This document shows, in pieces, positions 25,101 to 32,887 of a stretch of 48,609 nt of DNA; position 1 is the first letter of the stretch, and each line of letters opens with the position of its first letter. The DNA is from Acidimicrobiales bacterium (GTDB lineage: Bacteria; Actinomycetota; Acidimicrobiia; Acidimicrobiales; SHLQ01): the NCBI GenBank assembly GCA_020628865.1, contig JAHDEJ010000022.1, positions 1-48,609 on the forward strand, given 5' to 3'. A model generated the notes under the pieces. The model had not been told where the DNA came from. It saw only the letters and a list, made by a program, of their open reading frames with translations, and did no database searches. Position numbers and translations under genes: made by a program.

Positions 25101-27533
25101 CACGAGCGCCGCATCGGACGCACCGTCGAGCCCGGTGACGACGGCGACGCTCTCGACGGCGTCCTGACCCGGACGGGCATCGGCGGCACCGGCCGCCGAG
25201 CTCTGCACGGACAGCGACGCCGGACCCGCGGTGTCCCAGAGGAACCCACCGGTCTCGAAATCGCCGATGATGTTCGGGTTCACCGGATCGTTGTCGTCGA
25301 TCAGGGCAGAGCCCTGGAAGATGGCACCGCGCTCGGCGCCGACTGCGTTGGTCAACCGAATGACGATCTGCTCATCGCCCTCGAACTTCGAGTCGTCGAA
25401 GGTCTCGATGGCGAAGGTCTGCTCGGTCGGGCCGCCCTTGGCGAACGTGAGCGTGCCCGAGGTGGGCGTGTACTCCTGACCGGCGATCGCATAGGAGCGC
25501 TCGGTGGCGTAGTCAACGGTCACCTCGTCCGGGTCGTCGGGTCCGAGGGCCCGGTTCAGTTTCACTGCGATCTGTCCGGTGGTGCCTTCCTCGATGAACG
25601 TGTTCTGCTGGGCGAACTGCACGGCCGGTGCGGGCGGGGTCGCCTCTCCATAGAGCGAGACCTGATCCAGGTAGAGGATCGTCGGCCCACCGGTGTCGAG
25701 TGTGCCGAAGGCGAACCCATGGATCTCGAAGAGGCCGAACCCGTCGTTGGGGGCGCCGTTCCCGATCTCCTTGCGACTGAACGACGTGAACGGGAACTCC
25801 TTCAGCTCCCATCCCGTGAAGTCGTCGACGAGGCTCACCGAGAACCGCTCCGCGTCGTCGACGGTGGAGTTGGGGTTCCGGTTGTCGAGCAGGTCGAGGA
25901 ACATCTCGGTACCCGATCCCGTGCCGTGGATCCAGAGCGAAATGCCTTCTCGGGTCGACCAGTCCTGCGGTGCCGGTTCTCCGTCCTCGTCCTGGAAACC
26001 GTTGATGAAGCCGGCGAACGCGGTGACATCGAGGTCGAGCTGAAGGACGTTGTTCGGCGTCCCGATCGCCGGCAGCTCGGGTGCCGGGGGCGTTGCCGCC
26101 GTGGCGATGGCGACGGTGCTCGCTGCGTCATTGAAGGTGCAGAATCCGACCGTCGGAGTGTTCGGCGGGCACGGGGCACCCGCACCGATACCGCCCTCGA
26201 AGTCTTCGATGACGTCACCGTCGACCGGAGGTTCGGGAGGCGTGAAGCTCTGGGCCTCGGTCGTGAAGGTCCAGTGGTCGGTCACGAAGTTGGCGTCGGT
26301 GGCGACGCCGCCGTTGTCCGTACCGATGATCGTCATCACGACGCTGACGAGTTCACCGTTGCCACCGTTCGCGGGCGAGATCGGGTCGAAGATGCCGTTG
26401 CCGTTCGAGAAGAAGCTGTTGTCATCGAAGAAGTCGGCGAGCGGGATGGAGACGAGCTGCCAACCGCCACCGGCCACGGCACACGGACCATCGGCGTCGA
26501 CCTTGCAGTTGAACTGGAACTCGTCGTCGTTCTGATCGTTGGCCGCGGCGCCGTTCGAGTCGTCGTCCTCCTGGAGGTTGATCTCGAGCATGTAGTCCTG
26601 GCCTGCGAGCGGGTTGATCCAGAAGTTGAAGTGTTCTGCGCCGGAGAGGTCGACCGGAGCGGTCCGGCCGAAGCCACCGTAGAAACCGGGCACGCCACCC
26701 GAGCCCCAGCCGGTCTCGAGCGCAAAGGAGCCGCCGTCAGCGGGGGGAAGGTCGGCCGACTGGGCGTTGATTCCGCCGCCGCCCACGGCGCCACCGAACG
26801 AAACCCACCCGTTGGCGCCCGGATCGCCGTGTTCGAGATCGTCGAACACGATCTCGGCCTGTGCCGCCGGGCCACCCGACGTGAAGGTGATCTCGTCGAA
26901 GTCGACCTCGATCACGGTGTCGGCGCCGCCGGTGACGCCACCGAAGACGATGACCATTTCATCGACGTTGCCATCGAAGACGCCGTTGCCGCCGGTGCCG
27001 CGATCGAACCAACCGGTGAGCGGTGCGCTGACCAGCGTCCAGTCATCATCGAAATCTGCGGCCGCAAACGACGTGTTGAGTCCGATGGAGTCCTCGCTGC
27101 CGTCGGTCCAACCGTTGCCGTCGGTGTCTTCGCGCAGGGTGAGCTCGAGGACGTAGCCGTCCACGGTGGTGGCGCTCTCCTGGTACACCCACAGGTTGAA
27201 CCAGGGATCGGCCGGCAAGGTCACCTGGGCGTCGTCGGCGAGATTGCGGAACGCTCCACCGTAGAAACCCGACTCAGTGCCCTGTCCGCCCCATCCGGTC
27301 GAGAAGTAGCCAGCGCCCGCCTTCGGCCGGTCGGCTGCGGGTCCCCCGCCGCCGCCGGCGGCATTGCCGCCAAAGAACGACCAGTCGGCGGTATCGCCGT
27401 CGTCGAAATTGTCGAACGCTGAGCCGGCTATTGGAGCGACTGCCCCACCCGGTGCAGCGAGCGTCGTGAGCACCGACGCCACCATGGCCAACACAACGAG
27501 TACCCGCGTGGCGGGCCGAATCATCGCGAACAT
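22164..27533 (-). CDS. Giant secreted multidomain GH16 beta-glucanase (laminarinase-like)
   Basis: 1789 residues with a signal peptide (to about 33). Domains in order: two related beta-sandwich, CBM-like domains (about 38-215 and 222-425), a CBM11/CIA30-like domain (about 430-632), a Calx-beta domain (638-735), and a second CBM11/CIA30-like domain (about 753-1180). This last is interrupted by a GH16 catalytic domain at 856-1106. Next come a CSLREA-type beta-helix domain (1184-1545) and three 70-residue Cys-bounded modules (1553-1622, 1634-1703, 1715-1784). The GH16 motif EIDFMEY supplies nucleophile E985, D987 and acid/base E990. The fold cleaves internal beta-1,3 or beta-1,3/1,4 glucan bonds; laminarin is the likely substrate. 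ATG 27533 has a GGGGAG ribosome site, and a CelR-type operator lies just upstream. Confidence 0.88.
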   Translation of the reverse strand: MFAMIRPATRVLVVLAMVASVLTTLAAPGGAVAPIAGSAFDNFDDGDTADWSFFGGNAAGGGGGPAADRPKAGAGYFSTGWGGQGTESGFYGGAFRNLADDAQVTLPADPWFNLWVYQESATTVDGYVLELTLREDTDGNGWTDGSEDSIGLNTSFAAADFDDDWTLVSAPLTGWFDRGTGGNGVFDGNVDEMVIVFGGVTGGADTVIEVDFDEITFTSGGPAAQAEIVFDDLEHGDPGANGWVSFGGAVGGGGINAQSADLPPADGGSFALETGWGSGGVPGFYGGFGRTAPVDLSGAEHFNFWINPLAGQDYMLEINLQEDDDSNGAAANDQNDDEFQFNCKVDADGPCAVAGGGWQLVSIPLADFFDDNSFFSNGNGIFDPISPANGGNGELVSVVMTIIGTDNGGVATDANFVTDHWTFTTEAQSFTPPEPPVDGDVIEDFEGGIGAGAPCPPNTPTVGFCTFNDAASTVAIATAATPPAPELPAIGTPNNVLQLDLDVTAFAGFINGFQDEDGEPAPQDWSTREGISLWIHGTGSGTEMFLDLLDNRNPNSTVDDAERFSVSLVDDFTGWELKEFPFTSFSRKEIGNGAPNDGFGLFEIHGFAFGTLDTGGPTILYLDQVSLYGEATPPAPAVQFAQQNTFIEEGTTGQIAVKLNRALGPDDPDEVTVDYATERSYAIAGQEYTPTSGTLTFAKGGPTEQTFAIETFDDSKFEGDEQIVIRLTNAVGAERGAIFQGSALIDDNDPVNPNIIGDFETGGFLWDTAGPASLSVQSSAAGAADARPGQDAVESVAVVTGLDGASDAALVRDFPLGQDWSDAEAVSFWYYGSNSGNDVAVTLKDNRAVDPGPDGWSMVWSDEFNGGAGAAPDADNWTFEIGDTTPDGKNGWGNEELQYYTDDNAVTDGAGNLVITLDEADGTQECYYGPCEFESARLLTQNKVEFAYGKIESRLRVPDGGDGLWPAFWSLGTDIPSNPWPGAGEIDFMEYVSRLPNEIFGTVHGPGYAGGASIGDIYDFGGPVADDFHTFTVEWEPNLIVWYVDGIEYHRVTPDDLPGPWVFDKPFFLLLNFAIGGNFGGAIDPNNTYPQEYLVDYVRVYQGPDTAERFETTFTDDFSGWQEITVPVTSFERSDVQPAGAPDDGLGLDDVWGVEFAWPNGTADGEARVDFVRLTEAPLPTTYVVTSTADSGEGSLREAVGAVADGGTITFDPALAGSTITLSTDQITIDRSLTIDGPDAAAVTVSGDNARRVFQMAAGTTVEIDDMVITDGVAGPQGGGVLNYGALTLERAAVVGNTVDTAGPANFEFGGGGIYNGADATLNLIDSTVADNVSLAQPGGGIYGFFGSTINIVRSTVSGNVSGDVAGGIRSLGTTNITNSTVSGNTSTAWHGGGVFHTDGVLTVTNSTFAENVAPAGTGSGIAVLSFGAPASAVLTNNVLEGYSTDGELVAFACATEGAVTITSAGGNVIGDGSCSPDEVGDLAFTDAILESLADNGGPTQTHALGEGSPAIDFAQAAECPTVDQRGETRGAACDAGAFEVTAVQPPPPDDACVATLQDDGSVLVTWRAFNGEDDRYQVRVNGKWAAGVPADGELSWVDANPLDGATYVIRSNERIRVDQECQVDGVVPPPGECMATLQEDGSVLVTWTAFNGEDDRYQVRVNGKWAVGVSADGALEWVDANPLPDATYTVRSNERTRVDVACAVDGGVPPFDGCMVAPLDDGTVRLTWTAFNGEDDRYQVRVNGKWRAGVPADGELSWIDTRPIVGATYVIRSNERTRVDIECQVMAQ
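22182..22877 (-). repeat. Three tandem 243-bp coding repeats (70-residue Cys-bounded module plus linker)
   Basis: Units at 22182-22391, 22425-22634 and 22668-22877 repeat with an exact 243-bp period (70-residue module plus 11-residue linker). They are highly similar at DNA level around FNGEDDRYQVRVNGKW. They encode the C-terminal modules of the glucanase; each begins and ends with Cys. The strong nucleotide similarity suggests recent duplication or gene conversion. Confidence 0.9.
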
Positions 27534-27550
27534 ATTTCTCCCCTGGACTG

Positions 27551-27568
27551 ACTGGGAGCGCTCCCAGT
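27551..27568. promoter_or_regulatory. CelR/CebR-type operator of the glucanase gene
   Basis: An 18-bp perfect palindrome whose 14-bp core TGGGAGCGCTCCCA (27553-27566) equals the operator described for the LacI-family regulators CelR of Thermobifida and CebR of Streptomyces, which repress cellulase/beta-glucan genes until an oligosaccharide inducer binds. It ends 17 nt upstream of the glucanase start, where bound protein would block transcription or the leader. No LacI-type regulator is encoded in the window, so it would act in trans. Confidence 0.85.
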
Positions 27569-27740
27569 ACGCTCCGCCGTTGAACGTACCGAGAGGATCA
27601 CACTCCGTCAATATCCGATCCAAAGTTTCGACCGGTGAACGCGAAAAGCAGTTCACTGGCAGGAGAGATCGACACCCATGCGGCGTTCGACGGGACGCCG
27701 AAATGGCCGCCAAGACTGCAGTCGCGCCTGATGTGGCCGG

Positions 27741-27778
27741 TTGACACACCCAACCGAAACTGTATGGTTGCATACAGT
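27741..27778 (+). promoter_or_regulatory. Promoter and palindromic operator of the marR-thiolase operon
   Basis: TTGACA (27741-27746) and TATGGT (27763-27768) are spaced 16 bp, a good sigma-70-type promoter. A perfect inverted repeat, ACTGTATG-GTTG-CATACAGT (27759-27778), covers the -10 and start region and ends one base before the marR ATG. This is an ideal self-repression site. The predicted transcript start is within a few bases of the ATG, so the mRNA is probably leaderless. The rest of the 246-bp gap to the glucanase start holds only the CelR-type site. Confidence 0.7.
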
Positions 27779-27779
27779 C

Positions 27780-28292
27780 ATGAGCGCTACGAATTTGCAC
27801 GAGCTCGATGCGCCGCCATGGCGTCGTCTGGATTCGACCATCATCAGCGTGGCGGCAGACATCCGGTCGCTCTACGACGAGAAGTTCGCCCCGCTGGACC
27901 TCTCGCTCAGCCTTGCGTCCCTCCTCGCCTACCTGGGCGACTTCGGGCCCGTCAGCCAGACCCGCGCCGCCGATCACCTGAAGCAGGGCCGGGCCGTGAC
28001 CGGCACGCAGATCGACCGACTGGAAAAGCGCGGACTGCTCGAGCGCCTTCCCGACCCGTCGGACCGCCGGGTGTGGCTCGTGCAGCTCACCGACGCCGGC
28101 CACGAACTCGTCAAGAAGATCATCGAGATCGACGAACACGTGCGGGGCGAACTCCGCACCGACGTGAGCCGTGAAGAACGCCAACTGCTCGCCAGCCTCC
28201 TACTGCGCCTGCAATCCAACATCGCCACCGCCCGAATGGGCGGGACCGAACCCGACCAATCCCACCCAATCAACGGAGACACCAATGCATGA
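27780..28292 (+). CDS. MarR-family transcriptional regulator
   Basis: 170 residues with the MarR winged helix-turn-helix: LSLASLLAYLGDFGPVSQTRAADHL, then RAVTGTQIDRLEKRGLLERLPDPSDRRVWLVQLTDAG, containing the wing motif DxRxxxVxLT-like. It likely dimerises on the palindrome at 27759-27778 and senses a CoA ester or related ligand. ATG 27780 was chosen because it follows the operator; the open frame reaches 27741 but would start inside the promoter. The end overlaps the thiolase start by 8 bp, so regulator and enzymes form one operon. Confidence 0.88.
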   Translation: MSATNLHELDAPPWRRLDSTIISVAADIRSLYDEKFAPLDLSLSLASLLAYLGDFGPVSQTRAADHLKQGRAVTGTQIDRLEKRGLLERLPDPSDRRVWLVQLTDAGHELVKKIIEIDEHVRGELRTDVSREERQLLASLLLRLQSNIATARMGGTEPDQSHPINGDTNA

Positions 28293-29454
28293 AGCAGTGA
28301 TCGTCGACGCCGTACGCACGCCGGCAGGCAAGCGCAACGGCATGCTGAGCGACTGGCACCCGGCGGACCTCGCCGGCCACGTCCTCAAGGCCCTCGAAGA
28401 GCGCAACAACCTCGACCCGGCCGTCGTCGACGATGTCGTCATGGGTTGTGTGATGCAGGTCGGCGAACAGTCGCTGAACATCGGTCGCAACGCCGTCCTC
28501 GCCGCCGGTTGGCCCGAGAGCGTGCCCTCCACCACCGTCGATCGTCAATGCGGCTCGAGCCAGCAGGCCCTGCACTTCGCCGCCCAGGGCGTGATGGCCG
28601 GAGCGTACGACGTTGTCGTCGCCGCCGGCGTCGAGGTCATGACCCGCACGCCGATGGGGGCAAGCGTCGTCAAGGACCTCGGCTTCCCGTTCCCGAAGTC
28701 GATGATGGACCGCTACAGCGAATCCGGCCTTCCGCCGCAGGGCATCGGCGCCCAGATGATCGCCGAGGAGTACGGCATCAGCCGTGAAGACCTCGACGAG
28801 TTCGCAGCTGAGAGCCAGCGCCGCGCCGCCCAGGCCACCGAAGAGGGCCGCTTCGAGAACGAGATCGTCCCCGTGCCGGTCACCATCGATGGCGAGACCG
28901 TCATGATGACCCGCGACGAGGGCATCCGCGAAGGCACCACCGCCGAGAAGCTCGGCAACCTCAAGCCCGCCTTCAACGAGGAGCACTACATCACGGCCGG
29001 CAACGCCAGCCAGATCTCCGACGGCGCCGCCGCCGTGCTCATCATGAGCCGCGAGAAGGCCGACGAGCTCGGCCTCAAGCCTCGCGCCGTGTTCCGCAAC
29101 TTCGCCCTCGCCGGCACCGACCCGGTCACCATGCTGAAGGGCCCGATCCCGGTCACCGAGAAGCTGTTCGCCAAGAGCGACGTGAACTTCGAAGACGTCG
29201 ACCTGTTCGAGATCAACGAGGCGTTCGCCTCGGTCGTCCTCGCCTGGCAGAAGGAAACCGGCGCCGACCTGGACAAGGTCAACGTCAACGGCGGCGCCAT
29301 CGCCCTCGGTCATCCGCTCGGCTGCTCCGGCGCCAAGCTCATGACCACGCTCGTCAACGAGCTCGAGCGCACCGACGGTCGCTATGGCTTCCAGGCCATG
29401 TGCGAAGGCGGCGGTCTCGCAAACGGAACACTGATTGAAAGGGTGGACGCCTGA
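28285..29454 (+). CDS. Acetyl-CoA acyltransferase (thiolase)
   Basis: 389 residues, typical of degradative thiolases. The nucleophilic Cys lies in DRQCGSSQQA (about residue 89), the C-terminal motifs are NEAFAS, the His-containing GGAIALGHPLGCSGAKLM and the second Cys in CEGGGLANG. It cleaves 3-oxoacyl-CoA with CoA to acetyl-CoA and a shortened acyl-CoA. ATG 28285 opens with the family start HEAVIVDAVRTPAGK. It overlaps the next gene by one base (TGATG). Together with the SDR and crotonase downstream it supplies three successive steps of beta-oxidation. Confidence 0.93.
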   Translation: MHEAVIVDAVRTPAGKRNGMLSDWHPADLAGHVLKALEERNNLDPAVVDDVVMGCVMQVGEQSLNIGRNAVLAAGWPESVPSTTVDRQCGSSQQALHFAAQGVMAGAYDVVVAAGVEVMTRTPMGASVVKDLGFPFPKSMMDRYSESGLPPQGIGAQMIAEEYGISREDLDEFAAESQRRAAQATEEGRFENEIVPVPVTIDGETVMMTRDEGIREGTTAEKLGNLKPAFNEEHYITAGNASQISDGAAAVLIMSREKADELGLKPRAVFRNFALAGTDPVTMLKGPIPVTEKLFAKSDVNFEDVDLFEINEAFASVVLAWQKETGADLDKVNVNGGAIALGHPLGCSGAKLMTTLVNELERTDGRYGFQAMCEGGGLANGTLIERVDA

Positions 29455-30233
29455 TGCCACGTTTGAACCTGGAGGGCTCCTCCTCCATCATCACCGGCGG
29501 TGCCTCCGGCATCGGCGAGGCTTCGGCCCGTCAGCTGGCGGCAGCCGGCAGCCGTGTGGTCATCGCTGACCTCAACGAGGAAAAGGGTCAGGCCGTTGCG
29601 TCTGAGCTCGGCGGCCTGTTCGTCAAGTGCGACGTGACGTCGCAGGAAGACGCCGACGCCGCCATCGGTGCTGCGTCCGAGATGGGGCCACTGCGGGCGC
29701 TCGTGAACTCGGCCGGCATCGGCTGGGCCGGTCGCACGGTCGATCGCAACGGCGAGCCGTTCAATCTCGACGCCTTCAAGAAGGTCATCGACATCAATCT
29801 CGTTGGCTCGTTCAACATGTTGAGCCGCTGCGCCGCCGCAATGGCAGCGACCGAGCCGCTCACCGAGGACGGCGACCGAGGTGCGATCGTCAACATGGCG
29901 TCCGTTGCTGCGTTCGACGGACAGATCGGCCAGTGCGCCTACTCGGCATCGAAGGGTGGCGTGGTCGGCATGACGTTGCCGATCGCCCGTGACCTCGCCG
30001 CCGTCGGCGTGCGTGTGAACACGGTCGCCCCCGGCCTGATCGACACGCCGATCTATGGCGAGGGCGAAGCGTCCGAAGCGTTCAAGGCCCAGCTCGGCCA
30101 GTCCGTGCTGTTCCCGAAGCGCCTGGGTTGGGGTGAGGAGCTCGCCTTCATGGTGATGGACCTCATCACCAACCCATACATGAACGCCGAAACCATCCGA
30201 GTCGACGGCGGCGCCCGCCTCCCACCCAAGTGA
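29454..30233 (+). CDS. SDR 3-hydroxyacyl-CoA dehydrogenase (type II, HSD10-like)
   Basis: 259 residues of the classical short-chain dehydrogenase family. The cofactor motif is TGGASGIGEA with an acidic residue after strand 2 (VIADLN), favouring NAD. NSAG, the catalytic Ser in NMASVAAFDG and the YSASK Tyr/Lys pair are present. The insertion around VDRNGEPFNLDAFKKVIDIN and the ending resemble 17beta-HSD10/type II 3-hydroxyacyl-CoA dehydrogenases, which oxidise 3-hydroxyacyl-CoA. Its place between thiolase and enoyl-CoA hydratase supports that role. Confidence 0.9.
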   Translation: MPRLNLEGSSSIITGGASGIGEASARQLAAAGSRVVIADLNEEKGQAVASELGGLFVKCDVTSQEDADAAIGAASEMGPLRALVNSAGIGWAGRTVDRNGEPFNLDAFKKVIDINLVGSFNMLSRCAAAMAATEPLTEDGDRGAIVNMASVAAFDGQIGQCAYSASKGGVVGMTLPIARDLAAVGVRVNTVAPGLIDTPIYGEGEASEAFKAQLGQSVLFPKRLGWGEELAFMVMDLITNPYMNAETIRVDGGARLPPK

Positions 30234-30288
30234 TGGGCCGATCGATGACGACCGCCGCGGATCTCCGCCGGAAGTGCGGAGCGAAACG

Positions 30289-31035
30289 ATGAGCGCCGTA
30301 CTGACCGAGCGTCGGGACCGCGTGATGTTGATCACGCTGAACCGGCCGGATGCGATGAACGCGATCAATGGCGAACTGTCTGAAGGACTGGTCGCGGCGA
30401 TCGAGGAACTCGACAACGACGATGGCCTCACCGCCGCGGTGCTGACGGGCAACGGCCGGGGCTTCTGCGCTGGCATGGACCTGAAGGCGTTCGCTGCCGG
30501 CGAGAACATCGGGCCGATGATGGAGTTCATCAAGAACGGTTCGAAGAAGCCGCTCATCGGGGCGCTGGAGGGCTTTGCGCTCGCCGGTGGCCTGGAGCTC
30601 GCCCTCACCTGCGACCTGTTGGTGGCAGCCAAGGGCGTGAAGATGGGCATCCCCGAGGTGAACGTCGGCCTGTTCGCTGCCGGCGGCGGCCTGCAGCGGC
30701 TTCCGAGCCGCGTGGGCTACGCCCGGGCGATGGAGATGGCGATCACCGCCGACCCGATCATGTCCGAGGAAGCCCACGAGGTGGGGCTGGTGTCCCGTCT
30801 AGTGGAGCAGGGCGAGGCCGTCGAGGCGGCGCTCGCGCTCGCCGAGCGGGTGAGCAAGAACGCTCCGCTCGCCGTGAGTGCATCGAAGCAGCTGATCAAG
30901 GCGGCCGTCGACCTGAGCGTCGACGACTTCTGGGAAAAGCAGAACAGCTTCATGAGCGTGTTCTTCTCGAACGACGCCAAGGAGGGGCCGAAGGCCTTCG
31001 CCGAGAAGCGTCCGCCGGAGTGGACGGGCACCTGA
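30289..31035 (+). CDS. Enoyl-CoA hydratase/isomerase (crotonase family)
   Basis: 248 residues. The crotonase oxyanion-hole segments GRGFCAGMDLKAF (about 53-65) and EGFALAGGLELALTCDLLVAA (about 94-114) are present. The second catalytic Glu region is altered (PEVNVGLFAAGGG), so hydratase versus isomerase activity cannot be fixed. ATG 30289 gives a normal N-terminus (MSAVLTERRDRVMLITLNRP); a GTG at 30274 is possible. It is the last gene of the marR operon, 55 nt after the SDR and followed by a strong terminator. Confidence 0.88.
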   Translation: MSAVLTERRDRVMLITLNRPDAMNAINGELSEGLVAAIEELDNDDGLTAAVLTGNGRGFCAGMDLKAFAAGENIGPMMEFIKNGSKKPLIGALEGFALAGGLELALTCDLLVAAKGVKMGIPEVNVGLFAAGGGLQRLPSRVGYARAMEMAITADPIMSEEAHEVGLVSRLVEQGEAVEAALALAERVSKNAPLAVSASKQLIKAAVDLSVDDFWEKQNSFMSVFFSNDAKEGPKAFAEKRPPEWTGT

Positions 31036-31059
31036 GCCGTCCCACATCTGAACCGATTC

Positions 31060-31097
31060 GTGGCCCGATCGCTCCGGCGGTCGGGCCACTGTCGTTT
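31060..31097 (+). terminator. Rho-independent terminator of the marR-thiolase operon
   Basis: Perfect 9-bp arms (GTGGCCCGA at 31060-31068, complement at 31081-31089) are extended inward by four more pairs to a TCCG loop. They are followed by TGTCGTTTT. It starts 25 nt after the crotonase stop. Confidence 0.8.
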
Positions 31098-31153
31098 TGT
31101 CGGAGCGGCTCGATTCGGAAGCACGGGTCGGCCCCGTGGGGTTGACTGTGGCC

Positions 31154-31750
31154 ATGGAGACACAGATCGTCGTCGTTCGTCACGGGGAAACCGAGTGGAG
31201 CCGCAGCGGCCACCACACCGGTCGCACCGACATCCCGCTCACGGATCAGGGACGGCGAGAAGCGTCGCTCGTCGGGCCGACGCTGGCGACTTGGAACTTC
31301 TCTGCCGTGTTCTCCTCGCCGCTGCAGCGGGCGCTCGAGACCGCTCGGCTGTCCGGCGTCGGCGGCGACATCACCATCGACGACAACCTGATGGAGTGGG
31401 ACTACGGCATCTATGAGGGCCGACGAACGGTCGACATCATGGAAGAGGAGCCCGGATGGTCGAAGTGGCATCAGGACATCGAGAACGGTGAGCACGTCGA
31501 CGAAGTGGGCGCCCGAGCGGATCAGGCGATCGAACGAGTCTCCGCTGCGGCCAGCCACGGACCGGCGATCGTCTTCGCCCACGGCCACTTCCTCTCCGTC
31601 TTCATCGCCCGTTGGCTCGGCCTCGACTCGGCCGATGGCCGTCGCTTCGTGCTCGAAACCGGGACGGTTTCGGTGCTCGGAGTGAAGCGAAACGACCGGG
31701 TCCTCCGGGTCTTCAACCAGCACTGCGGCCAGACCGCAATCGCCCACTGA
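31154..31750 (+). CDS. Histidine phosphatase superfamily protein
   Basis: 198 residues. It has the phosphoglycerate-mutase-like core: VVVRHGETEWS with catalytic His (about 9), the Arg/Ser region FSSPLQRALETA, the acid in MEWDYGIYEG, and the second His in IVFAHGHFLSVF. Members remove phosphate from diverse small molecules. The EWDYGxYEG pattern resembles phosphatases of the GpmB/CobC-like branch. ATG 31154 matches the family start. It stands alone between the beta-oxidation terminator and the ole operon; the 114-bp gap to oleA shows no clear promoter that I can assign. Confidence 0.85.
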   Translation: METQIVVVRHGETEWSRSGHHTGRTDIPLTDQGRREASLVGPTLATWNFSAVFSSPLQRALETARLSGVGGDITIDDNLMEWDYGIYEGRRTVDIMEEEPGWSKWHQDIENGEHVDEVGARADQAIERVSAAASHGPAIVFAHGHFLSVFIARWLGLDSADGRRFVLETGTVSVLGVKRNDRVLRVFNQHCGQTAIAH

Positions 31751-31864
31751 ACATGGCGAACGTGAGGGTTTCTTCAATTGCGCGCCCGTGGACCCCTCCA
31801 TCGCGCCTCGTTGCGCCTAACCTCAATGCATTCGGATGCGCTGTCCATCCATCGCAAGGACCTC

Positions 31865-32887
31865 ATGACCGGTAACGCCAACTTCACTTTCAACGATGTC
31901 GCCATCCTTTCCGTCGAGGCGATCACCGCTCCGGAGGTCGTCACATCGGCCGACATCGACGAACGTTTGGCACCGTTCTATGAACGCACGGGCGCGCAGC
32001 CCGGCCTTCTGCAGTCGCTCGCCGGTATCACCGAGCGACGCCAGTGGCAGGAAGGCATCTCGTTCATGGACGCCGCCGCCATGGCCGGCGAGAAGGCAAT
32101 CCAGTCCTCGGGGATCGACCGGTCTCGCATCGGCATCATCGTGGATTCCAGCGTGTGCCGCGAGCGGCTCGAGCCGTCCAGCGCCGTCGACGTGCACGAC
32201 CAGCTCGGCCTGCCGTCCACCTGCATGAACTTCGACATCGGCAACGCCTGCCTCGGCTTCCTCAACGGCATGCACCTGGCCGGTTCCATGCTCGAGTCCG
32301 GCCAGATCGACTACGCCCTCATCGTCGACGGCGAGGGCACCCGGGAGATCCACGAGAACACGATCAACCGGATTCTCCAGCCCGACTCCACGATCGACGA
32401 CCTCTTCTACAACTTCGCGTCGCTGACGCTCGGTTCCGGCTCGGCCGCCATGGTGCTCGGCCGCCACTCCGAGAACCCCGGCAGCCACCCGATGACCGGC
32501 GGTTTCTTCCGGGCGGCCACCGTGCACAACAACCTGTGCGTCGGTTCGCTCGAGGGCATGCGGACCGACACCCGTGGCCTGCTCGAAGCCGGTACCGAGG
32601 TGGCGAAGCTCGCCTGGGAAGACGCAGGTGAGAAGGAGGGCTGGTACGACATGAAGTACTACGTCCTCCACCAGATTTCGAAGGTGCACACGCAGGCGGT
32701 CATCGACACCCTTGGTATCGATGGTGATCGTGTGCCCCGGAGTTTCCCGGTGCTCGGCAACATCGGTCCAGCGGCGATTCCCATCACTCTGGCCGGCGTG
32801 CAGGACACGCTCGAGCCTGGCGATGGGGTGATGCTCCAGGGCATGGGCTCGGGCATCAACGCGGCGATCGTCAACCTGGTCTGGTGA
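31865..32887 (+). CDS. oleA: OleA, thiolase-fold acyl-CoA head-to-head condensing enzyme
   Basis: 340 residues, close to Xanthomonas OleA (338). Residues equivalent to its catalytic set are visible with matching spacing: E103 (RLEPSSA), nucleophile C129 (GNACLGF; E-to-C 26 residues as in OleA E117/C143), H269 (VLHQISK) and N299 (GNIGPAA; H-to-N 30 residues as in H285/N315). OleA joins two fatty acyl-CoAs by non-decarboxylative Claisen condensation to a 2-alkyl-3-ketoacid. ATG 31865 has AAGGA four bases upstream; an earlier ATG at 31826 lacks this. The stop overlaps the GTG start of oleBC. Confidence 0.92.
   Translation: MTGNANFTFNDVAILSVEAITAPEVVTSADIDERLAPFYERTGAQPGLLQSLAGITERRQWQEGISFMDAAAMAGEKAIQSSGIDRSRIGIIVDSSVCRERLEPSSAVDVHDQLGLPSTCMNFDIGNACLGFLNGMHLAGSMLESGQIDYALIVDGEGTREIHENTINRILQPDSTIDDLFYNFASLTLGSGSAAMVLGRHSENPGSHPMTGGFFRAATVHNNLCVGSLEGMRTDTRGLLEAGTEVAKLAWEDAGEKEGWYDMKYYVLHQISKVHTQAVIDTLGIDGDRVPRSFPVLGNIGPAAIPITLAGVQDTLEPGDGVMLQGMGSGINAAIVNLVW

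Noticed and set aside
24384-27422. 1012-codon plus-strand open frame opposite the glucanase
   Set aside because: No start context or domains; the GH16 reading on the other strand is unambiguous.
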